A DNA stretch of 64,000 bases from Coptis chinensis (taxonomy: Eukaryota; Streptophyta; Magnoliopsida; Ranunculales; Ranunculaceae): contig CM027382.1 of the NCBI GenBank assembly GCA_015680905.1, forward strand, positions 13,923,501 to 13,987,500. Direction: 5' to 3'. The notes under the pieces are model-generated. The model saw only the letters and a program-made list of their open reading frames with translations. It did no database searches and was not told the DNA's origin. This document shows positions 1-10,755 of the stretch, in pieces (within the stretch, counting starts at the first letter, position 1; each line of letters begins with the position of its first letter). Made by a program: the position numbers and the translations under genes.

Positions 1-973
1 CCTGAACAAAACTAACGCAAAAAAGTAGGGAAAAAAGCTTAATTACGTCATTGAATTCAAATCGCTGAAAAAAAGTCCCCAATATCATAAACTGAGCCAA
101 ATGGGGAAGAAAATGTAAGTTCAACAACAAAACGGAGTAAATGTTTTTGGCGGGGCGTCAGGAAACAGGACCAGGCCAGCAGAACAACATACAATAAAGG
201 TTTAGTTACATGAATGGCTACCCCTTTATGAGGGGATATGTAAGTGAGGATCAAATACCAGATCAGTATTTTATTTTCTTAGATGATCTCGATCCTACAC
301 AAAAGCTGATTCCACCTTTAGGATCCTATTACTCTGCTCCATCCTGAGGAGTACGTGACCATCCGAAGGATCAAATATAGCAGCAGACAAGAAGAGTGAC
401 CATCCAAATAAGTTTGCTTCCAGAAGAAGACATATTTGGGAGAAATCCAATATCTAGTCAAACAACCATTTCTGAAGTCTTTTAATAGCCAAACAAAAAG
501 CAGAGGGACTCTAAAACGTGAACACATGGCAATGAAGCATGAAAGATGTAAATGAGTCCGTATATAACAGATGTAGTTTGAGACTCACCAAACACCAAAA
601 AATAGATGGGTAAGCACACAGTTGACAGAAGTCACAAAATTACGAGGATCTAATCTTTCAACAGGAAATCAAGAACACTTGAAGTGGGAAGTAGCTTCGG
701 TATAGGTGCAAACGTGGCTTAAGGCTTAAGATACCCTAACCACATGAGAACTATTCAAATTTAACCTTTCATACCTGAAACGATTAACCTTCCCCAGTAG
801 ATTACCATTTTATCGCAGTCCAATCAAGAATGATATCATTAATCACATGTATCCATTTTTTTAGAAATCCTTTAGTTATATTCACATAATTCCGAGTTCC
901 ATACACATTAATTATTACCTGCTATATAAGCTGCTACTGAACAGTAACTTGCGCAATTGAGAGAAGAGCATAC
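1..973. other. Downstream flank and probable intron 1 of F-box gene A
   Basis: No coding region could be supported here. On the minus strand this follows the splice donor that ends exon 1 of F-box gene A, so the part nearest 973 is best read as its first intron. A short stretch around 900-930 resembles the matching intron of pseudogene B near 17095-17125. Equivalents of the second and third exons seen in gene B were not recognised, so the rest of gene A probably lies left of the window. Confidence 0.4.
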
Positions 974-1939
974 CTCAAGTCCCTTGAACACTAAACATTT
1001 CGCATTAGGCATCGCTGCAATAACTTTCTTAGCGTTGGCGGCTTCTTCTTTCATCTTTCTAGTATTTAATGCCACACAAATTTCAGCATTTATGACAGCA
1101 TTGAGGTTCTCCAACAAAGAAACCGCAGACATGCTACCTATATACTTGAGACGAACCAGCTTCTCGCAACGAATGTAGAGCCTACGCGTAATAAAGCTGT
1201 TGTCGATGTTTAACTTCTTCAGTTGAACTGCACATATAGTGAAACTTTTTAGAGGCGCTTGATAACTTTTTCTTATAATCAAATTTTCCAAGACGGGGCA
1301 GTTCATCGTCACTTCATCTCCCTTTGGTAATGCCACTGAAACCAACTCCAATGTATTGAGATGTTCAGCTAAACACATTTGAAGCGGTAGCTTGATTGGA
1401 CGGCTAAACCACGCCGAGGAATTCAAATCCGCCCTCAACTTAAAAATCTTTACCTCTGAAGTAAAGATGGAAGGGTTCACTTCAAATTCTTGATCACTGT
1501 GAACATAGATCTCAATCTCTTGAACATGTCGGTGTATTGCTATATCAATCCAGTTATTAAAATGAGTTCCTTCAAAAGAATCACTGCAAGTTATACTCAA
1601 CTTCTGAATATTATTTGCACCCCCACTGCGGCGAAGACTAAGAACATGATAGACAAAAGGTATGAACCGGTTGAGATCAGAAGGAGAAGTGAGGTGTTTC
1701 TTCCACAAAGAAAGATCAAAGTTCAATGTATGCACAGAATTCCAAGAATATCTATATCTTTTGGAGAAAATGCTTGTTTCAATGACTTCTTTCATGTCCA
1801 AGAAAGAGAAGATTTTATGTAGAATCTCTTCAGGCAGATGGCTAAGTCTTTCTTGGTTCAATATCTGTTTCTTTGATGATCCTGGTGTCATTGTGTGGTG
1901 TGAAGATGTTGATTCTGATTCTTTACATTCTTTTTCCAT
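974..1939 (-). CDS. F-box/LRR (FBD-type) protein, first exon of gene A, partial
   Basis: Plant F-box proteins are substrate-recognition subunits of SCF ubiquitin ligases: the F-box binds SKP1 and the leucine-rich repeats bind the target. The F-box lies about 30-75 residues from the chosen start (core LSHLPEEILHKIFSFLDMKE), followed by irregular LRR segments such as LNFDLSLWKKH, EHLNTLELVSVALP and CPVLENLIIRKSY. The start is the MEKECKES methionine at 1939. An in-frame ATG at 1975 would add 12 residues but looks less likely. The exon stays open for about 320 codons and stops at a donor (GAG|GTATGC) at 973/974 that is conserved at the same point in pseudogene B (17173/17174), so this is exon 1 only. 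No disabling change was seen. The FBD C-terminus is missing from the window. Family assignment is firm; target and function are unknown. Confidence 0.8.
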
Positions 1940-2628
1940 GTTGATGAGTATGGTTTTCTTATTATACACTAACAAGAAATGGAGATTCTACAGAACAAGG
2001 CTAGCGGAATATGTTTGTAGGACACAGCTAGATTCTTACTTTTATGGTTGGAACTTAATGCATAGCTCAAAAATATGAAATGCGGTGAAATGCCAAGGCA
2101 CTGGAAAAGTTGAAAATCAAAGTTAGACTTGATGACAATGGATTCTTGGTTCTACAGAGCAAGGGTGGCGGAATATGTGATGTATAGCAGAGCTATTCTT
2201 GAAATATCGTAAAAAAGATCACTGTCTCGCAAGCTATCAAAATGTCAGGAATATCACATTTACCTGCCAACAAATACCGATATGTATGATATATCAGTCA
2301 ACATTTCACAAAGGTCAAAGCAAAGTTCTGAAAGAAAATCAGATCAAGTTGGTACCGAAATATCATATCAGACTTTTCGGATATATCAGCCATTATTTTT
2401 CGACATTTTGCAACACATATCTGAGTGTTCTGTAGTAACTAATCCAAACAACTTTGTCTGTTAAACACATAAATTATTATTATTAAGTTCATCAAGTCAA
2501 TGAATTCAATTTTCCTCTCGTCACCTTCATTCTGCTTTAGTTTCTATGTGCAGATATTGATTTCACTCTAATCACTAGAACTCCAGGCTTAATATATATG
2601 TACAAGAGAAATATTTACGGATACTAAA
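1940..2628. other. Upstream flank of F-box gene A, with an imperfect direct duplication
   Basis: This is the 5' side of gene A. A block of about 60 bp around 1976-2040 (containing TTCTACAGAACAAGG and GCGGAATATGT) recurs imperfectly at about 2138-2200. No reading frame matched a known family. The segment ends at the target-site copy CTAAA (2624-2628) of the Copia insertion. Confidence 0.35.
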
Positions 2629-3291
2629 TGTTGGCGTTATCCTTCACATGAGGAGAAAAAACGAAGTTCATTATGCGTGGAAATGTCCTAGCGCGACCCG
2701 CGCTCAGATTGGCCTTGACCAAGGCGCGATTTCACCCGCGCCCATGCCGTGGAAGACTTCCAGTACCTTCGGTTGCGACCCACTTTTCGATTGGTCTTGA
2801 CCCGAAGGCCAGCGCCCATATGCCTATTTTGGCAGGATTCTATTTTTCCGGAACCGCGAGTTTTGGCTTATATGTTTGGGTTTTTGGCAAAACCAAACAC
2901 ACGAAAGGCAGCACAAAAGTCAGAGAAAACCCAATCTTGAAAGCTATCAAGATTGAGAGATAACCTTTACAGAGAGACTACCCTGTAAAGAGAGAAGAGT
3001 GATCTAGTAATGTGAGAGACTGAAAGGAGATATTGTAATCTTCCTTCCCACTTTATAAAGGACTAGTTCTTGTGGAAGTAGGCACAATTGGCCGAACCAC
3101 GGTAAATATTTGTGTTATAGTTTGCTTTTACTGCTTTACATTATTATTTGTTGTTAATAGTTGTTTAGCGAGTTTGGTATATTAGTATAGGTTGTAGTTG
3201 ATATTTAGAATTTGTCTGGAGTTGAATTGTATTAAAATACAAGTTATCTGTGTAGTGGGGGAATCGATTGGTATTGGTATAAACCCTAACA
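2629..3291 (+). repeat. 5' LTR of the Copia element
   Basis: 663 bp, TG...CA ends. A TATA-like box (TATAAA, 3054-3059) lies in the middle and is conserved in the 3' LTR, consistent with the element's own promoter. The LTR pair differs by scattered substitutions and small indels, for example GGCGTTATCC against GGAGTTATCC near the start. Confidence 0.9.
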
Positions 3292-3293
3292 AG

Positions 3294-3308
3294 TGGTATA
3301 AGAGGCAG
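3294..3308 (+). other. Primer-binding site of the Copia element
   Basis: TGGTATAAGAGGCAG starts two bases after the 5' LTR. It is close to the initiator-Met tRNA PBS typical of plant Copia elements (TGGTATCAGAGC), with changes that may reflect decay. Confidence 0.75.
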
Positions 3309-3399
3309 GTTATATTAGCCTAGGGGTTATCCAAGTCTTGGTCAGAAGGTGTTTGCCAAAACTCTTGAGAGAAGATTTGAGTTTAAATAACTTGTAGAA

Positions 3400-4080
3400 A
3401 TGGACCATTCCGTGAACACTCGCATGACGAGTCTGAATAGGAAGAACTACACAATTTGGAAAGCCAAGATGGAAGACTTGCTTTGCTACAAGGACTTGGC
3501 ACAACCCATTGAGAATGGAGGAGAAAAACCAGAAGCGGTTGCTGCGACTGAGTGGAACAAGCTTGACAGAAAAGCAATTGGGTACATTCGACAGTGGATT
3601 GACGACAGTGTCTTTCACCATGTATCCCAAGAGACAACAGCTTTTGGCTTGTGGAAGAAACTCGAAGACCTTTATGAGAGGAAGTCGGGCGGAAACAAAG
3701 TGCTAGTCATTAGGAAGTTTGCCGACACGAAGTACCAAGAAGGTTCTTCAATGTCTGAGCATCTTAACGAAGTACAGAATATTATCAATCAGATGCATTT
3801 GATGAAGATTAATTTGGGAGACGAAGTTGAGGCTTTGTTTCTATTAGGCTCTCTACCTAAAAGTTGGGAGACATTAGCAGTCTCTCTACACGGAGTAGCC
3901 AAGGATGGAATTGTTACCATGGAGATGGCTACCACGTCTTTGTTGAATGAGGAGACTAGAAGGAGTTCAAAGGGCTCAAAGATCCTTGTCATAGAGAAAC
4001 GGGGAGAGGTAGATACAAAAAACCATCTCGTTCTAGAGGTGATGACAAAAGTAAATCTAGGGGTGAAGCTAGAATACTGA
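3400..4080 (+). pseudogene. Copia GAG (UBN2-type), truncated at its C-terminus
   Basis: The GAG capsid-like protein packages element RNA into virus-like particles. The frame opens MDHSVNTRM and continues with the UBN2-type signatures NYTIWKAKMEDLL, LWKKLEDLYERKSGG and LLGSLPKSWETL, 226 residues in all. The CCHC zinc knuckle expected before the protease was not found: at that point the frame runs into a stop at 4078-4080, and the following 100 bases show only a basic, Ser/Arg-rich remnant. It is therefore called a pseudogene although the first 200 codons are open. Confidence 0.8.
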
Positions 4081-4229
4081 AGAGGGATGAGAAGAATAAC
4101 TGTGTACATGAAGACATGTTGCAGAGGAATGGAAACACAGGCAGAGATACTACCGCACTAGTCGATGACCTAGTGGGAATTGTGTCAAATTGTGATATAT
4201 GCTGTCTTAGTACCTCATGTCAGGATACA

Positions 4230-5643
4230 GAGTGGGTGATAGATACAGGAGCATCCTATCATATCACACCGCACAGGGAATTCTTCACTACCTACAGTGG
4301 TGGTGAATATGGTTAAGTGAAGAAAGATAACAATGGCATCTCGAAGATTATATGCATTGGAGATATTCATGTAGAAACCAATCTCGGCTACACCTTGACA
4401 CTCAAGGATGTAAGACATGTCCGTGACATTCGGCTAAGCCTAATTTCAGCTAGGAAGTTAGATGACGATGGCTTTGTAAACTCGTTTGGTAACGAGGTAT
4501 GAAAACTGAGCAGAGGTTCCATCAGAAGAGCCGGAGGAAGAAAACTGCTCTCTCTTTACAAAAACAAGGCTAGTTTGTGTAAAGTGAATGAATGCGCGAA
4601 GAAGAAGCTTCCTCCGAACTGTGGCACAAGAGACTGTGTCATATGGGCATAAAAGGGATGGAAGTTTTTGCTAAGCAAAAGGCCTTGCAGACATTAAAGG
4701 TACACATTTAAATACATGTACTCACTGTTTTGTAGGAAAGCAACACAGGGTGTCTTTCCAAAGATTCCTGTCTCACAGAAACGACAATGTCCTTGAACTA
4801 GTGCACACAGACCTATGTGGTCCTACAAAAGTGAAGTCCCATGGGGGAGCTTCATACTTCGTGACCTTCATTGATGATGTGTCAAGAAAGATATGGGCCT
4901 ATAGTCTGAAGACCAAGGATGAAGTACTTGACGTGTTTGAGAAATTCCACAACATGGTGGAAAGAGAGACTGGGAAGTTGTTGAAGTGTATTCGCTCAGA
5001 TAATGGGGGTGAGTATATTGGGCCATTTGAAGAGTATTGCCAGAGTCATGGGATTCGTTATGAGTAGACCGTTCCCAAGACACCGCAACATAATGAAATA
5101 GCAGAGAGAATGAACCGTACCATTGTAGAGAGGATGAGATGCGTGATGTCTCACTCTAAGCTACCTAGAACCTACTGGGTAGAAGCAATGCGTACAACCA
5201 TGCATGTGATCGACCTATCGCCATCAAAGCCTCTGAATAGTGATTATCCAGAGAGAGTATGGTCAGGCAGAGATGTTGATTATGGATACTTGAGGGTATT
5301 TGGGTGCAGGGCATTTGTGCATAATATTCTGAAGGATGAAAGATCCAAGCTTGATGACAAAGCCAAGCAGTTCATTTTTCTGGGTTATGGAGATGAAAAG
5401 TTTGGTTACAAACTCTATGATCTGATTAACAAGAAGGTAATCCGAAGTCGAGATGTTGTGTTCCTGGAAGACCAAACCATAGCAGACTTTGAGGAGGGTG
5501 AGAAGCTACAGGCTTTCACCAATGATCTTGTTGATTTAGAACCAGAAGTTCCTACTATGGAACGTGCAAAAGGCATTGAGAATGTAGAGAACCATGAGTT
5601 TGAAGCTCATGATGAGAATCCTATTGCTCATGATGGAATATAA
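4230..5643 (+). pseudogene. Copia protease and integrase region, with stops and frameshifts
   Basis: The aspartic protease motif VIDTGASYHIT is near 4236-4268. The integrase zinc region is split by a frameshift: LWHKRLCHMGIKG near 4620 in one frame, then the C..C part near 4720-4740 in others. The catalytic core follows at 4750-5066: HTDLCGPTKV and FIDDVSRKIWAY, then the second Asp in CIRSDNGGEY. A stop interrupts the frame after HGIRYE (5065-5067). The core resumes as TPQHNEIAERMNRT, which carries the catalytic Glu, and continues to 5643. All three core acidic residues survive, but the protein cannot be made intact. Confidence 0.82.
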
Positions 5644-5670
5644 CCTATTGGTATAGAAGATGCAGATGAG

Positions 5671-7119
5671 ATGCATGAACCACCACCAGAGCAAGCAGAA
5701 GTGCATCCTCATGAGGCACCAGCAGATGGGGCAAGGAGGTCGAACAGAGAGAGACTAGCTTCAACCAGGTATCCACCAAATATGTTCGTGCTACTATCGG
5801 ATGATGGGGAACCTATGTACTATCAAGAGGCACTTGAAGGTACAGACAAAGAAAAGTGGTTGAAAATCATGCATGACGAGATGGATTATTTGCATAAGAA
5901 TCACACTTATGAGTTAGTTAAGAAACCGCAAGGACAAAAAATTCTCAAGAATAAGTGGATATACAAAGTCAAGCATGAGGAGAACAATCCTCACCCAAGG
6001 CACAAAGCTCGCCTTGTTCTGAAGGGATTTGGTCAAAGAAAAGGGATTGACTTTGATGAGATTTTCTCTCCTGTAGTGAAAATGACTTCTATCCGGGTGG
6101 TATTGGGTATGACCGCAAGTATGAACCTAGAGGTTGAGCAGCTAGATGTTAAAACAACTTTTTTTCATAGAGACCTTGAAGAAGATGCCTACATAGACCA
6201 GCCAGAGGGGTTTGAGGTCAAAGGCAAGGAGCACCTAGTATGCAAGTTGATAAAGAGTTTGTATAGGTTGAAGCAAGCACCGAAACAGTGGTACATAAAA
6301 TTTGATTCCTTTATGGCGAAGCAAGGATACAAGAAGTCTGCTTCCGATCATTGTGTGTTTGTTCAGAGATTTCTAGATGGGGATTTCATAGTGTTATTGT
6401 TGTATGTAGATGATATGTTGATAGTTGGCCCAAACATCAACAAGATATCCAAGTTAAAGAAAGACTTGAGTAAGTCCTTTGAGATGAAAGATTTGGGTCA
6501 AGCAAAGCATATACTTGGGATGCGGATCACTCGAGACAGAAAGAGTGGGAAGTTGTGGCTCTCTCAAGAAAGCTACATTGAGAAGGTGTTGAAGAGATTC
6601 AACATGGATCAAGCGAAGCCAGTCAGTTGTCCGCTTGGTGGCCAGTTCCTCATGACCAAAGAGATGTGTCCAAAGGGTGAGCATGAGCAGAGTCAAATGA
6701 AAAAGATTCCTTATGCATCCGCAGTGGGCAGCTTAATGTATGTCATGGTGTGTGCAATACGGATATTGCTTTCGCCGTTGGTGTTGTAAGCCAATTTATG
6801 TCAAATCCAGGTAAGGAGCATTGGGAAGGTGTTAAGTAGATATTGAGATATGTCAAGGGCACTTCCAAATCGTGTTTGTGTTTTGGTGGAAGTAAGCCCT
6901 TTACTTGAAGGCGCTAACGATCGATGCAGACATGGCGTGATGTTGACTTCGATGAAGTCCACCTCCGGTTATCCGGGTTACTTTTGGGGAGCGGTTTCTT
7001 GGCAATCAAAGTTGCAAAGTGTGTTGCCCCTCTCCACTACTGAAGCCGAAAGTATATTGCAGCCAATCGAAGTGTTGCAAAGAGTTGCTATGGATGAAGA
7101 GGTTCTTCGACCTAACTAG
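5671..7119 (+). pseudogene. Copia reverse transcriptase and RNase H, frameshifted
   Basis: The RT domain is open for about 370 codons (5671-6789). It shows KWIYKVKHEENN, RLVLKGFGQRKGIDFDEIFSPV, SLYRLKQAPKQWY and the active-site box LLYVDDMLIVG near 6400. After AVGSLMYVMV the frame shifts. The rest of the RT/RNase H connection (ILRYVKGTS near 6840) and the RNase H motif LSTTEAE near 7035 lie in other frames. The RT catalytic centre is preserved, so most decay is by frameshift rather than loss of key residues. Confidence 0.85.
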
Positions 7120-7412
7120 GGCTAAAGCGAGTAAAACAGTTTGTAGTTCTATGCGATCGGCGCCATCCATTTGAGCAAGAATCAAGTTTTCATTCTAGAT
7201 CCAAGCACATACACGTGCGTTATCATTGGATTAGAGAAGTACTCGAAGACAAACATTTGTGTATCGAAAAGATCCATACCGACAAGAACGGGTCGGATAT
7301 GATGACCAAAGTCTTACCGAAAGGTAAGTTTGATGTTTGTTGTGCTATTGCCGGAATGGCAGCACACTCCTCCTGTTGATTTGGAAATTGCATAGAGGTA
7401 TCCCCCCTCACT

Positions 7413-7429
7413 GTTCGGGAGGGGGAGAT
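7413..7429 (+). other. Polypurine tract of the Copia element
   Basis: The purine-rich stretch TTCGGGAGGGGGAGAT sits directly against the 3' LTR start (7430), where plus-strand DNA synthesis is primed. Confidence 0.75.
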
Positions 7430-8057
7430 TGTTGGAGTTATCCCTCACATGAAGAGAGAAAACGAAGTTCATTCTGCGTGGGAATGTCAGAGCGCGACCC
7501 GCGCCCATTCCGTGGAAGACTTCGAGTACCTTCAGTAACGACCGACCAGCTTCATTGGTCTTGACCCGAAGGCATACCGCCCCATGCCTATTTTGGCGGG
7601 GATTCTATTTTTTCCGGAACCGCGAGTTTTGGCTTATATGTTTAGGTTTTTGGCAAAACTAAACACACGAGAGGCAGCACAAAAGTCAGAGAAAACTCAA
7701 TCTTGAAAGCTATCAAGATTGAGAGATAACCTTTACAGAGAGACTACTCTGTAAAGAGAGAAGAGTGATCTAGTAAGGTGAAAGACTGAAATGAGAGATT
7801 GTAATCTTTCTTCCCACTTTATAAAGGACTAGCTCTTGTGGAAGTAGTCACCATTAGCCGAACCATGGTAAATCTTTGTGTTGTGGTTTGCTTTTACTGC
7901 TTTATATTATTATTTGTTGTTAATAGTTGTTTAGCGAGTTGGGCATGTTAGTATATGTTGTAGTTGATATTTAGAATTTGTCTGGAGTTGAATTGTGTTC
8001 AAATACAAGTTAGCTGTATAGTGGGGGAATCGATTGGTATTGGTATAAACCCTAACA
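7430..8057 (+). repeat. 3' LTR of the Copia element
   Basis: 628 bp, the counterpart of 2629-3291, with the same TG...CA ends and the same TATA box region. It is followed by the 3' target-site copy CTAAA (8058-8062). Confidence 0.9.
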
Positions 8058-8170
8058 CTAAAATGGTAGTCGATAATATGGGGAGAGGCTTATCATATCA
8101 TTTCAATCCTCTTTACTTATCCATTAAAGCTAATAACTAGCACACAAATAACACCAAACGAAAAGGGAAC

Positions 8171-8345
8171 TGAGTTATGTTGTCCCAAAGTTTGCTGTCC
8201 AGCTATCCAAAATAGATCACAACCGCTTATATAATGCCTAGAGATTTACACACAAATGTCTATGTGTATTTCAATGCAAACCAACGGTACACACTGAGTC
8301 TGGACAGCTAGGACACAGTATTTTAGGACAACAAAACCGAACTCA
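8171..8345. mobile_element. Small MITE-like element
   Basis: About 175 bp with imperfect terminal inverted repeats. The left end (TGAGTTATGTTGTCCC, then GCTGTCCAGCTATCC) is matched in reverse complement by the right end (GGACAGCTAGGACACAG, then GGACAACAAAACCGAACTCA). It has no coding capacity. No clear target-site duplication was found, so the superfamily is open. Confidence 0.55.
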
Positions 8346-9232
8346 CAAAAAGGAACGTTCAAATTGGACTCATTGCCTAGACATATTTGCTTCCATTAAA
8401 AGATATATTTGCCTCAAATTAAAAAGAAATAACAGTGATGATATTTTTTTTGTCTTGTACCGAATCACTTCAGCTTTAAACTTCCTCTATATCATAGAAG
8501 TAAGCCAAAAACAATATCTTGGAAGGCATCAATCAAAAGGCAAAACCAGAAGATGCTTGTATTCAAATTTAGGAGTCCATAACAAAAATGGTTTATGTGG
8601 AAAATAACAAATTATATTCATTGGTATCCATAGATGGATATAGGGGAGTGCGTGTGGGGGTGGTCGCACCCCCTGTGATTAGAAAAACTCAACTACTACA
8701 TAACTAATTGCCTAGAAAAACCTTCAAATTATAAGGATCCGCACCCTCCAATTTTTTTTGCAAACTTCCACTACCGCACCCCAAAATTTTCACAACTATA
8801 GTAAGAATATAATCAACAAAAAAAATAATATGAAAAAAAAAACTAATAAAAAACATTCCAATAAACCAAAGTTTTTTTACTTTTTTTTTTGCCCTTACAA
8901 AATTATCATTTATCATTTATTTTGAGTCCAAAACTATTAAATAATGACAAATGTGTCTTTGAATGTTTGATGGGTTAATGAGACTAAAACAAATAGTCAA
9001 ATGCCCAAAGCCCAACCAGTCAGTTTGTATAATTTTAATCACCCATAACAAACTCATAATATAAGCTCTACATCCTTTCTTTCACTCTCAATTCTTAAAC
9101 AAACATCATACCTCAACAAAAAAACAAATTCAAAAAGGACTTGCGGCGTAGCTTGTTGCACACTTGTCCTAATTATTTGTAAAACTCGTTATCATTATCA
9201 ATAAAATTTTCACTTAATAATAATAAATAAAT

Positions 9233-9265
<33 letters not shown>

Positions 9266-9811
9266 GGTAAGTTTTTACTTTCAATGTTAATCTTTCATAG
9301 TTTTCTCCACATGATAGTAGGGTTATATAGATTTATAGCATTATAAGAAGTTAACAATTTGTTGAATTGTTGTAGACTTGTGGACTAGATTATGTAGATA
9401 TATATAGACATAGTAGTATCAAGTAGTTAAGTCAGTCCATATTAAATTCTTAGTAGTCAATGCACTATAATTTTGTGAATTGAAATAAATACATAATTTT
9501 GTTGATCTTTATTGTTTAGACCTTCTTACAAAAAAAAAAAAAAAAAACTTTTTTAGGTGGGGTGGGGTGTGCACATAATCTCGCACCTCTTGTTAGTATC
9601 CTTAACATGTAGAAGCAGAAAGACTTCATCAAAACAAAAGAAGTATCATTACAAAGTCAACAAAACGTATAAATCCCTAGGCGGGTCTTGACGGTCTCCT
9701 TACAGATTTTTGTCACGGAAAGCAGAAAATCAATAGAATATAAGAGACTCTGTATCAGTCAAAAGTCAAAAATTTATGTCGGGGAAGCTAATAATTTCCC
9801 GAATTCATCCT
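8346..9811. other. AT-rich non-coding flank with a (CA)14 microsatellite
   Basis: AT-rich DNA downstream of F-box pseudogene B. It holds a perfect CA dinucleotide run at 9237-9264 and an A-run at 9531-9546. No reading frame resembles a known protein. The predicted short ORF at 8704-8916 on the minus strand is low-complexity Phe/Ile-rich sequence and was not accepted. Confidence 0.5.
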
Positions 9812-10075
9812 CTACTGGTTATGCCAATATATATTTGGCAACCTTTGTGATGGGGTTATGCTGACAAGTCTTTCTCGAACTTCTACTGCAGCTTCTCTAT
9901 TTGTCGGTCTATGAAAATATTCATTTTTTTCCTAATAAGTAGTTTTTTCCAGCTAGAACTTCAAAAACTCAACTTTAGCCGCATCTCCTTTAACGCTCCC
10001 AATCTCAACAAACTTGAGATGAGATAACTTGCAGTCCGATAGGAAAATGGCTTCCAATCCACCGATCGCTGAACT
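9812..10075 (-). pseudogene. F-box pseudogene B, third exon (FBD domain)
   Basis: Minus-strand reading after an acceptor (CCTTAG|AGTTC at 10075/10076) gives a typical FBD tail: GLEAIFLSDCKLSHLKFVEI, then GDAAKVEFLKF, a TAG stop, LEKTTY, a second stop, and TNREAAVEVRERLVS. It ends at a natural stop near 9812. The FBD domain ends many plant F-box/LRR proteins. Two in-frame stops show decay. The exon belongs with 12720-12987, 17174-17482 and 49958-50250, all on the same strand and in the right order for one gene. Confidence 0.75.
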
Positions 10076-10755
10076 CTAAGGATAATAAATTTAAGGGTTA
10101 TAATGTCATAGCCCCCCACTAGTAGTTGCAATTAGGATTACCCCCCATTATAACTTGAATTAGTGATTCCAAACCAAATTGACGGTCAAACATAGTCAAC
10201 TAACGTTTTCCATCATTTGACCAGTCAAAACACATGAAATTACATTGATACCATTTTACTCTTCCATATTCTTTTCTTCTTTTTATTATTTTGTGGCCCC
10301 ACAAACTAAAAAAAAAACAAACAAAAAAAAGTGAATAAAAAATTAAAAAAAAATGAAGTGGGGACTTAGTGTTTGACCCACATTTTTTTAGAGAAATTAT
10401 TTTTTTATTATGATCGGTGCCCATAGGAAAAAAAATTCAATTTTAAAGAGAAAATTCAAATTTTCTTTTTATTTTCATGTGGCCCTACAAAACTAAAAAA
10501 ACATTTTTTTTTCTACTGTGAGCCCCACTTATTTTTAGTTTTCTTGGTTTTTGATTTTTTTTTTGTGTTTATTCACTTATTAAAAAAATCGAGAACATTT
10601 GTTTTTTGTGGTGCCCACAGAATAATAATAAAAAAAATGAAGTAATGACTTAGTGTTTGTGGGACCCACATTTTTTAGAGAAATTATTATTTTTATTATT
10701 ATGATGGGGTCCACTGAAAAAAAATCAATTTTAAAGGGTATCAAGGTCATTTAAT

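Larger units (their letters stand above)
2629..8057 (+). mobile_element. Complete Ty1/Copia LTR retrotransposon, coding region decayed
   Basis: Two direct LTRs (2629-3291 and 7430-8057) both start TGTTGG and end CCCTAACA. They are flanked by an exact 5-bp duplication, CTAAA, at 2624-2628 and 8058-8062. A PBS follows the 5' LTR and a purine tract precedes the 3' LTR. Domain order is GAG, PR, INT, RT, RNase H, with integrase before reverse transcriptase, which defines Copia. Several stops and frameshifts break the polyprotein, so it is not autonomous now. Motifs resemble the Tnt1/Tork group, but that lineage call is only by eye. Confidence 0.93.

Noticed and set aside
8704..8916. 70-codon minus-strand ORF
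   Set aside because: Phe/Ile/Lys-rich translation of AT-rich DNA, no domain, no conserved start context.
9237..9264. (CA)14 run as a regulatory or Z-DNA element
   Set aside because: A plain microsatellite in non-coding flank; nothing nearby supports a function.
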